Source: Rhizobiales bacterium CCH10-E5 (GTDB taxonomy: Bacteria > Pseudomonadota > Alphaproteobacteria > Rhizobiales > Beijerinckiaceae). From it: a stretch of 20,105 nt of DNA. Of this stretch, positions 14,782 through 20,105 are shown one piece after another. The stretch covers positions 1 to 20,105 of the forward strand of contig LSIG01000062.1 of NCBI GenBank assembly GCA_001556125.1, read 5' to 3'. The notes under the pieces are model-generated. The model made no database searches and was not told the origin of the DNA. It saw nothing but the letters and a program-made list of their open reading frames with translations. The position numbers were made by a program, and so were the translations under genes. Position 1 is the stretch's first letter, and each line of letters begins with the position of its first letter.

Positions 14782-15348
14782 ATGCTCTCTCGCATTCGCA
14801 TCGTCGCCGCGGCCTCGGTCGCGGCGCTGGCCACGCTCCTGGTATTGGCGGCCTCGGCGCAGACCGTGCCCTCGCCGCGCCTCGAAGCCCAGCGCCAGGC
14901 CAATGCGCAGTTCGAGACGTTTCGGGCCCGCTGCGGCAAGGACTATGTCGTCGCCGCCGACGTCTCGCCGCCGCCGAGGGGCGGCTTCACCACGACCCTG
15001 GGGACGCCTGTGCCCGGAGCGTCCTCCGGCCATACGCTCTATATCGCCTATGCCGATGTCCGCCTCGACGGGCGCGAGATCACGACCGATATCGACCGCC
15101 GCAACGGGATCGCCTGGCGCGGAACGCTGGCCTACAGCGCCGCCGCCCTGCGCCAGATCTCGGTCGGCCAGGACGGGACCAGAGGCGCCTGGAGCCCGTG
15201 GCAGCCCGCAGGGCCGATCTACACGGTGACGCTGGAGCTCAAGGACGGGAGCTGGTCGAGCCGCGGGCAGGAGATGTCGCTTCTGGGCGCGCTGGGGCGC
15301 TACGCCAAGCTGAGGCGTCCGGCCTGCGCCGAGATTCCGGCAGGCTGA
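14782..15348 (+). CDS. Exported protein, unknown function
   Basis: 188 residues from the ATG at 14782, preceded by a strong AGAGGAGG site. A signal peptide spans about 1-27 (hydrophobic 8-24, A-S-A-Q cleavage). The mature part begins with a short helix (about 32-50), then looks mainly beta, with L-Y-I-A-Y-A-D-V-R-L, a W-x-P-W-Q-P loop and V-T-L-E-L-K. Cys 51 and 182 could bridge the ends of the domain. No family or active site is recognised. It follows the previous gene by 28 bases on the same strand and is probably co-transcribed. The 138 bases after it contain no clear gene or terminator. Confidence 0.84.
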   Translation: MLSRIRIVAAASVAALATLLVLAASAQTVPSPRLEAQRQANAQFETFRARCGKDYVVAADVSPPPRGGFTTTLGTPVPGASSGHTLYIAYADVRLDGREITTDIDRRNGIAWRGTLAYSAAALRQISVGQDGTRGAWSPWQPAGPIYTVTLELKDGSWSSRGQEMSLLGALGRYAKLRRPACAEIPAG

Positions 15349-15486
15349 TCCGGCGATGGCGGCGGCACCCGCACCGCGATGATCGGCCAGGTCCACTTTT
15401 CGGTGGGGCTGACCATAAGATAATCTCGAAACCCGGGCGCGCGGCGGTGATGTCTCGCCCGTTGCACGACGAATGCGGGGTATGAC

Positions 15487-16614
15487 ATGGACGAACCAAG
15501 CGTCGCCTTCAGTGTCGAGGGCAAAACCTTTCGCAGCCCGATCGGCGTGTTTTCCATCTTCGGCATCTGCGCTCTCGCGGGCGCCATTCTCTGCCTGTTG
15601 CAACTCGTGACCAGGCCTTTGACGCCGTCGAACGCCGTCCCGCTGCTCTTCGGCGGCGTCGGAGGACTGATCGGGCTCGCGGCCGGCCTCGGCTTTACCG
15701 CCATGCATCTCAACGCATGGTGGGCCGGGCGTGATCCGGATGCCACCGCAAGGCGGATCACGCCTCTCGTCGTCACGGCCGGCGGGATCTTCATCGACCC
15801 CTATCCCTATGCCGGTCCCGGACCTCTGGGAGCGCGCCGCCGCCGCTTCGTGCCCTGGCGGGACGTCGCCGCGATCGGGCCGGTCAAGGAAACGGGCCTG
15901 TTTCCCGTGACGGTGGCGGAGAAGGACGGGGTTCAGAAGACCGTCTACGAAATCCCCGAAGAGGCGCGCAGCGAGGCCGGTGCGACGCCGTACGCCACGC
16001 TCCTCGCCGCTCGGCAGCGCTATCTGGCCGGGCTTTCATCCGCGGCCCGGGCCGCGACGGGGACGTTCCTCGTTCCGGTCGTAAGGGCGGCGCCGCCGAT
16101 CTGGCGCGTGCTCGGTGGCGGCGTGCTGCTCGCGGGCGCGGCCGTCTTCGCTCTCCTGCTGACCGCGACAGCCGCGGCGACGAAGAGCGCCAATCTCGAC
16201 CTCAAGGCCTTTCTCACGCTGCTGGGCTGGAGCGGGATCATCGCGTTCTTCGCCTTTGCGATCGTCGCCGCCGCTTTCGGGGCTTGGCGCGCCCGAGGCC
16301 AACACATCACCTGGCCGGTCGCGACGATCGAGGCGGACGGCTTCACCGCTACCGCCCTGCCGAATGCGGCAGGTGACCTCTTCGGCGATCTCGAAGGCCG
16401 CAGTCGCCGCGTCGCCTGGCCGGAGGTTCGAAGCATAGAGCCGCCGCTCCCCGGCGAAAACGACTTTACCGTCGACATCGGCGAGCGCCACCCACTGCGT
16501 TTGCCGGCCGCTGCGAAGGCCGAAGACGGGCGGACGCTTTACCCGGCGCTCGCCGGAGCATGGCAGGCCTGGCGCATGCCAGCTGAACCCGGAAGCCAGC
16601 CGGAGCCGACCTAA
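15487..16614 (+). CDS. Four-TM protein built of two TM-hairpin/PH-like units
   Basis: 375 residues from the ATG at 15487; the ribosome site is weak (GCGGGG). TM helices are at about 20-42, 50-72, 206-229 and 242-266. After each TM pair comes a PH-like cytoplasmic segment: 95-180 with R-R-F-V-P-W-R-D-V-A-A-I, and 278-362 with R-R-V-A-W-P-E-V-R-S-I. The protein is therefore an internal tandem duplication of the unit found singly in the product at 11247-11879 (V-P-W-A-Q-V-Q-E-L). The stop overlaps that of the convergent gene on the other strand by four bases (16611-16614). No enzymatic motif; function unknown, perhaps a membrane scaffold. Confidence 0.86.
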   Translation: MDEPSVAFSVEGKTFRSPIGVFSIFGICALAGAILCLLQLVTRPLTPSNAVPLLFGGVGGLIGLAAGLGFTAMHLNAWWAGRDPDATARRITPLVVTAGGIFIDPYPYAGPGPLGARRRRFVPWRDVAAIGPVKETGLFPVTVAEKDGVQKTVYEIPEEARSEAGATPYATLLAARQRYLAGLSSAARAATGTFLVPVVRAAPPIWRVLGGGVLLAGAAVFALLLTATAAATKSANLDLKAFLTLLGWSGIIAFFAFAIVAAAFGAWRARGQHITWPVATIEADGFTATALPNAAGDLFGDLEGRSRRVAWPEVRSIEPPLPGENDFTVDIGERHPLRLPAAAKAEDGRTLYPALAGAWQAWRMPAEPGSQPEPT

Positions 16615-17438
16615 ACCAAGCCAACCGGGTCGCCCGGCGTCTCGGGCGGCCATTTGAGGTCGAAGAGTAGGAACATTGCCGTCTGGACGGCAGTCGGGAA
16701 ATCCCGAACCGATCCGCCGGCCGCCGGGCAAGGCAATTCGCCGATGGCGGGATCGTCGCGCGAGCGCAGCAGGGCTAGACAGCCGAGCACAAGCGTATGC
16801 GTCGGCAGCGCCACGCCGAGTTCGTAAAGGAGAGTCGCGTTGGCACGCTCGCGCGCCTGCTCGATCAGTTCGCGCAGCACCGGCGTCGGTGTCCAAACCT
16901 GATCGACCAGCCCTCGCCGCAACTTCGGATCGCTCCAGTCGAGTTGAGGAGCCAGCGTCAACAGAAGCGGACCGGGTGACATGCTTGGTCCAGCTGTTGC
17001 CCTCGTCCGAGCAAAATTAGCCCAGTCCAGGCCGACCACGGGGAACAGACGCTCTGGAAGTCGAGAGCTGGTTTCCCCCCGCCAGGCATCCGGAAGTCGG
17101 CCGAAGGCAACCATATGCAGCGCGCCGAGGAGAAGCTGCGAGGGGCTCCGACGATGCTCCTGACAGGCCTCGCGAAACCGATCGGAACGTTCCGCGCGCT
17201 CATGGAGCGCCCCGAACGAAGCCGGCGCCTCGGGCCAATCCTCGCCGCGCAGAGCAGCCTGCAAGCCCGACGATCGCCAATCGAGAACGGAGGCGAGCGC
17301 GATGATGTCCGGCCCGAGGGGTGGATCGTATGGCTCCGGTGGGTAAAGGTCCGGCGCCGGCATGCCCGTCGGCCTCGGTTGCCGAAGGCGTTGGACGATG
17401 GGATGCAACCTGTCGAGCCAATCACTCCAAACGCTCAT
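16611..17438 (-). CDS. Predicted soluble protein of unknown function
   Basis: 275 residues. The ATG at 17438 is chosen because AAGGAGG sits five bases upstream; the open frame continues to 18182 but only through low-quality sequence antisense to the intergenic region and across the next gene. There is no signal peptide or clear TM helix. It is rich in Pro, Arg, Leu and Trp, begins with an amphipathic helix (W-S-D-W-L-D-R-L) and contains helices typical of a cytoplasmic alpha-helical protein. No motif or family is recognised. It is convergent with the four-TM gene and follows the minus-strand gene at 18004 with a 116-base gap that holds nothing evident. Confidence 0.78.
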   Translation of the reverse strand: MSVWSDWLDRLHPIVQRLRQPRPTGMPAPDLYPPEPYDPPLGPDIIALASVLDWRSSGLQAALRGEDWPEAPASFGALHERAERSDRFREACQEHRRSPSQLLLGALHMVAFGRLPDAWRGETSSRLPERLFPVVGLDWANFARTRATAGPSMSPGPLLLTLAPQLDWSDPKLRRGLVDQVWTPTPVLRELIEQARERANATLLYELGVALPTHTLVLGCLALLRSRDDPAIGELPCPAAGGSVRDFPTAVQTAMFLLFDLKWPPETPGDPVGLV

Positions 17439-17554
17439 CGCCGCCTCCTTGAGCGGCCAGCATGCCGTGCCGGTGCCGGCCCAGGCAATTGATGCCGATT
17501 GCATCGCATTGCGATCGGCATCCTGCCGTGCGCGATCGATCATGACCCTGTGCG

Positions 17555-18004
17555 CTATGGCCTTCGGATCGGCTCCGGCTGCTGTGAGTGGACGGCGCTC
17601 TGTTCTCTGATTGCCGTCGGGCCTTGCTCGGAACCGGGCTCGATGATCGTGACGCTGACGCAGACCAACAGGAAGACCAGGATGATATTGGCGCCGCCGA
17701 TCACCGATGCGAACCGCCTCGCACCCCGCGCCCGAACGATGCCGATTGCCGCAATTCCACAAAGAAGCGCCATGGACGTGAACTGGCCGGTTATCATCCA
17801 TCCGCGGATTTCCGTGCCGGCCGCATGATGGTCGATCATGAAAGGGCCCGAGAGGATCATAAGACCCCAGGGTATGATCATGAACGACAGTGCGCCCAAA
17901 CGACGGCGGACTTCGGACCCACTCGGAAAGGAGCGGACGACGAGCACAGCAATCACAACGGATACCGATGCGACCAACGCGAGAAGCAGGATCAAATTGA
18001 GCAT
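17555..18004 (-). CDS. Small four-TM membrane protein, unknown function
   Basis: 149 residues from the ATG at 18004, with AAGGAGAG nine bases upstream; a start at 18151 would add 49 residues without domain features. TM helices are at about 1-22, 38-56, 68-90 and 100-121, linked by short charged loops (R-S-F-P-S-G-S-E-V-R-R-R). The tail of about 27 residues is polar. There is no recognisable motif; H59/H60 after D58 in a loop are the only conspicuous polar residues near the membrane. It precedes the soluble gene at 17438 on the same strand, and the two may form a unit. Confidence 0.78.
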   Translation of the reverse strand: MLNLILLLALVASVSVVIAVLVVRSFPSGSEVRRRLGALSFMIIPWGLMILSGPFMIDHHAAGTEIRGWMITGQFTSMALLCGIAAIGIVRARGARRFASVIGGANIILVFLLVCVSVTIIEPGSEQGPTAIREQSAVHSQQPEPIRRP

Positions 18005-18228
18005 CGGAAGCTCTCTCCTTGCTGTCCTCGGCGCGCCGGCCGGCCCCAGTTTCACGAAAGAATTTAGTGCATCGAAAGGTAGTGCGGAATTGCTCGGCAT
18101 TGCGCCGGAATCCAGTCGCCGCGCCGCTGTCACGACGGATCTGTTGCTCAAGCAGATTCACTCCAACGGGCTCGTTTAGCACGAAGGCGCGCCCAGCGGC
18201 TGCGTGAGCCCTGCCGCCAGGCGCCTCT

Positions 18229-18855
18229 TCAAAGGTCGGTCTGTTCAGAGAGAATCAAGGCGTCGTCGACCTCGATGCCGAGGTATCTGACCGTGCTCTC
18301 CAACTTCGAATGGCCGAGCAGGAGCTGGCATGCTCGCAAGTTGCCGGTCCGCTTATAGATCAGCGCGACTTTGGTCCGTCTCAGGCTATGGGTCCCATAC
18401 AGAGCGGGGTCGAGCCCGATCAGCGAAACCCAGTCGTCGAGCAGGCGCCCATATTGGCGGGTGGTGACGTGATCGCCTTTATGGCTCCGGCTAGGAAAGA
18501 GCCAGTCAGCATCGCCGGATGGTCGACGCCTGAGCCAAGCGGTCAAGGCCTCCCGCGTCGGGTCGGTCAGCTCGAAGGGCACTGGCCGACCTGTCTTCTG
18601 CTGGATGATCGAGGTCCGCAGTCTGACCGTGCCGCCCAGCACGACATCGCTGATCCGCAATCGAACGAGATCGCAGCCTCGCAACTTGCTGTCGATCGCC
18701 AGATTGAACATGGCGAGGTCTCGTACGCGCTGATCATGCTGCAGTCGCGTTCGGATCGCCCAAATATGGCGAGGTTTCAGCGGCGGCTTGGGCCCGATAA
18801 GGCGACCCGCGTTCCAGGCGGGACGCTCGTCACGTTGCTGATGTTCGATCGGCAT
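18229..18855 (-). CDS. Short tyrosine recombinase/integrase
   Basis: 208 residues from the ATG at 18855, with AAGGAGG eight bases upstream; the frame open to 18951 is not needed. The complete catalytic set is visible: R59 (S-K-L-R-G-C-D-L), K88 (Q-K-T-G-R-P), H156/R159 (T-H-S-L-R-R-T-K), H182 (L-L-G-H-S-K) and nucleophile Y191 (V-R-Y-L-G-I-E). Compared with ordinary integrases of 300-400 residues it lacks a separate arm-binding domain and has only a short N-terminal helix region (P-K-P-P-L-K-P-R-H-I-W-A-I-R-T-R-L). Nearly identical small recombinases are common on alphaproteobacterial plasmids and islands. It should cut and rejoin DNA at an unknown site. It marks the start of the mobile region at the right end of the window. 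Confidence 0.95.
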   Translation of the reverse strand: MPIEHQQRDERPAWNAGRLIGPKPPLKPRHIWAIRTRLQHDQRVRDLAMFNLAIDSKLRGCDLVRLRISDVVLGGTVRLRTSIIQQKTGRPVPFELTDPTREALTAWLRRRPSGDADWLFPSRSHKGDHVTTRQYGRLLDDWVSLIGLDPALYGTHSLRRTKVALIYKRTGNLRACQLLLGHSKLESTVRYLGIEVDDALILSEQTDL

Positions 18856-18966
18856 AGCGTGTCCTCCTTTGGAGGCCGCATCCGGATTGATATTATCACG
18901 AATGATGTTGAGCTGCGCTGCGCCACTTCCTGACATTGGCTGCCGCCCCATTAGCGGACGTAAGGA

Positions 18967-19860
18967 TCATGGCCGATATCGCACGGCATTGAGCAGCAGG
19001 CGGAACGCCTGCGAGGTCTGAAGGCGGCTGGCATAGTAGAGGTGATATCCCGGCAGCGGCGGCGTCCATTCGCCCAGCATTCGGACGAGCTTACCTTCGC
19101 GCAGATGGGCATCGACCTGATCGAGCGGCAGATAGGCGATCCCGAGGCCTGCGAGCGCAGCGTCGAGAATGAGCTCGATCGTGTTGAAGACGAGCGGGCC
19201 CTCGACGCGAACGCGGATTTCGCGATCGTCATGAACCAGACGCCAGGCGTTGACCGTGCCCGGCGTCGGCAGCCGCAGATTAACCCCGCGATGGCTGGCG
19301 AGGTCGTGTGGTGTTGCCGGAGCCGGTCGCTCGCGCAGGTAGCTGGGCGCTGCCACGATCGCCATCGGGATATCCGGGCCCATGCGAACCGCGACCATGT
19401 CCTTCGACACATGCTCGCCGAGGCGCACACCTGCATCGAAGCCCTCGGCGACAACATCGGAGAGCTCATAGGTCGCGACTATCTCGACATTGATGTCGGG
19501 ATAGTCGGCAACGAGCTTCGCTAAGGCTGGCAGCAGGATCGTCTTAGCCGCGTGCTCGACGCTGGTGATCCTGATCGTCCCCGACGGCTTGTCGCGGAAC
19601 TCACCCAGCGCGATCAGGCTCTGATCGAGATCGCGCAGCATCGGCGCCAGCGTCTGCCAGAGCCGTTCGCCCGCCGGCGTCGGGGCGACGCTGCGTGTGG
19701 TGCGGGCGACCAGTGGCACACTGAGCCGCTCTTCCAGCCGCTTGATGATCTGGCTCAGCGCCGACTGCGACAGGCCGAGCCTGGTGGCGGCGCGGGTGTA
19801 GTTGCGTTCTTCCACCACAACGGCGAAGGCCGCCAGATCGGCCATGTCCTCGCGACGCAT
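18967..19860 (-). CDS. LysR-family transcriptional regulator
   Basis: 297 residues from the ATG at 19860, with GAGGTGAT just upstream. The N-terminal winged HTH occupies about 5-65, with Y-T-R-A-A-T-R-L-G-L-S-Q-S-A-L-S-Q (21-37) and the L-E-x-x-L-x-V-P-L-x-x-R-T-T-R wing. The substrate-binding domain spans about 90-295 (I-R-I-T-S ... D-A-G-V-R-L-G ... A-G-L-G-I-A-Y-L-P). LysR proteins are usually divergent from the gene they control and repress themselves. Here the divergent target at 19981 is broken by an insertion, so the regulator may be orphaned. A dyad at 19884-19907 is a likely operator. The effector is not deducible. Confidence 0.95.
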   Translation of the reverse strand: MRREDMADLAAFAVVVEERNYTRAATRLGLSQSALSQIIKRLEERLSVPLVARTTRSVAPTPAGERLWQTLAPMLRDLDQSLIALGEFRDKPSGTIRITSVEHAAKTILLPALAKLVADYPDINVEIVATYELSDVVAEGFDAGVRLGEHVSKDMVAVRMGPDIPMAIVAAPSYLRERPAPATPHDLASHRGVNLRLPTPGTVNAWRLVHDDREIRVRVEGPLVFNTIELILDAALAGLGIAYLPLDQVDAHLREGKLVRMLGEWTPPLPGYHLYYASRLQTSQAFRLLLNAVRYRP

Positions 19861-19883
19861 TCATCACCTCAGTGATAAGTTCA

Positions 19884-19907
19884 ATCAGACTACTGCCATA
19901 GTCTGAT
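19884..19907. promoter_or_regulatory. Candidate LysR operator (9-bp inverted repeat)
   Basis: ATCAGACTA (19884-19892) and TAGTCTGAT (19899-19907) are perfect reverse complements with a six-base spacer, in the 120-base gap between the divergent LysR gene and the broken gene at 19981. LysR regulators typically bind such interrupted dyads. A second small dyad (ATCAC-ctca-GTGAT, 19863-19876) overlaps the LysR ribosome site. Confidence 0.6.
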
Positions 19908-19929
19908 GATTGGGGCGAGCCTAAGTTCT

Positions 19930-19963
19930 CGGTGTCGCGCCGCTCTGGCGCCCTACGACACCG
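19930..19963 (+). promoter_or_regulatory. Leader hairpin upstream of the disrupted gene
   Basis: CGGTGTCG (19930-19937) pairs with CGACACCG (19956-19963), and inside it GCGCC (19937-19941) pairs with GGCGC (19947-19951). Together they form one long stem-loop ending about five bases before the ribosome site of the gene at 19981. It may influence translation or be a second protein-binding dyad. Confidence 0.45.
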
Positions 19964-19980
19964 CAACGGAGGAGACGACG

Positions 19981-20019
19981 ATGGCTCGCAAGATCAGCTT
20001 CCAGAACAGCAACAACCCG
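19981..20019 (+). pseudogene. 5' stump of a gene truncated by an insertion element
   Basis: An ATG at 19981 with a strong GGAGGAG site opens a frame of 13 codons (M-A-R-K-I-S-F-Q-N-S-N-N-P) before the apparent element end at 20020; the frame then stops at 20056-20058. A ribosome site, leader hairpin and divergent LysR regulator with operator argue that a real gene started here. The opening M-A-R-K-I-S-F-Q-N resembles the start of some alpha/beta hydrolases controlled by LysR proteins, but 13 residues cannot decide this. Confidence 0.55.
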
Positions 20020-20105
20020 TGTCCAGCGACATTCGGAACTGACCCCTTTGCGTCATGAAGAACTGACCCCCATGCCGATTGCCTTTAGGCGGTTGCGGAT
20101 TGCGG
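20020..20105. mobile_element. Probable end of an IS21-like insertion sequence (partial)
   Basis: Sequence character changes at TGTCCAGCG (20020). Within the next 50 bases GAACTGACCCC occurs twice as a direct repeat (20036-20046 and 20060-20070, 24 bases apart). IS21-family elements begin with TG and carry several short repeats at their ends that bind the transposase, which fits. No transposase gene is inside the window, so the family and orientation are inferred. Confidence 0.5.

Noticed and set aside
16611..18182. 523-residue version of the soluble minus-strand protein
   Set aside because: The extension overlaps the four-TM gene in another frame; AAGGAGG at the ATG 17438 gives a better start.

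Overview
The window is GC-rich DNA with strong G/C bias at third codon positions. Family content and codon use fit an alphaproteobacterium, probably Hyphomicrobiales (Bosea- or Methylobacterium-like); this placement is an inference. Most genes are membrane or exported proteins of no recognised family. The right end is a mobile-element region.

Left block (1-9.3 kb). A 3' gene remnant lies at 1-159. A minus-strand three-gene operon (4371 down to 283) encodes a MotA/TolQ/ExbB-type channel subunit, a one-TM coiled-coil partner anchored like MotB/ExbD, and a zinc-ribbon, TM and coiled-coil protein. Divergent from it is a NarL/LuxR-type response regulator (4505-5149). A hybrid sensor kinase converges on the regulator, 7 bp away, and its N-terminus appears frameshifted (5157-6966). 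An exported Sel1-repeat protein follows (7147-9273); it contains a 177-residue unit present three times, each with a Cys-x10-Cys pair.

Middle block (9.7-16.6 kb), plus strand. Five tightly packed genes (9759-14182) have stop/start overlaps or short gaps. They encode a six-cysteine exported protein, an exported LytM/M23-like protein that has lost its metal ligands, another exported protein, a two-TM protein with a PH-like cytoplasmic tail, and a 761-residue protein with two blocks of octapeptide A-x-A-G-x-x-G-x repeats. Two small exported proteins follow, then a four-TM protein that looks like a tandem duplication of the TM-hairpin/PH-like unit encoded at 11247.

Right block (16.6-20.1 kb). 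Two minus-strand genes of unknown function (one soluble, one four-TM) are followed by a short complete tyrosine recombinase, a LysR regulator, and a divergent gene cut after 13 codons by what looks like the end of an IS21-like element running off the window.

Working hypothesis (inference): the energised channel operon is an envelope machine under two-component control, with exported Sel1, degenerate LytM and beta-solenoid proteins nearby. It resembles Zorya defence only in having a MotA-like/MotB-like pair; no Zorya effector is present and the partner lacks a visible OmpA-like domain.
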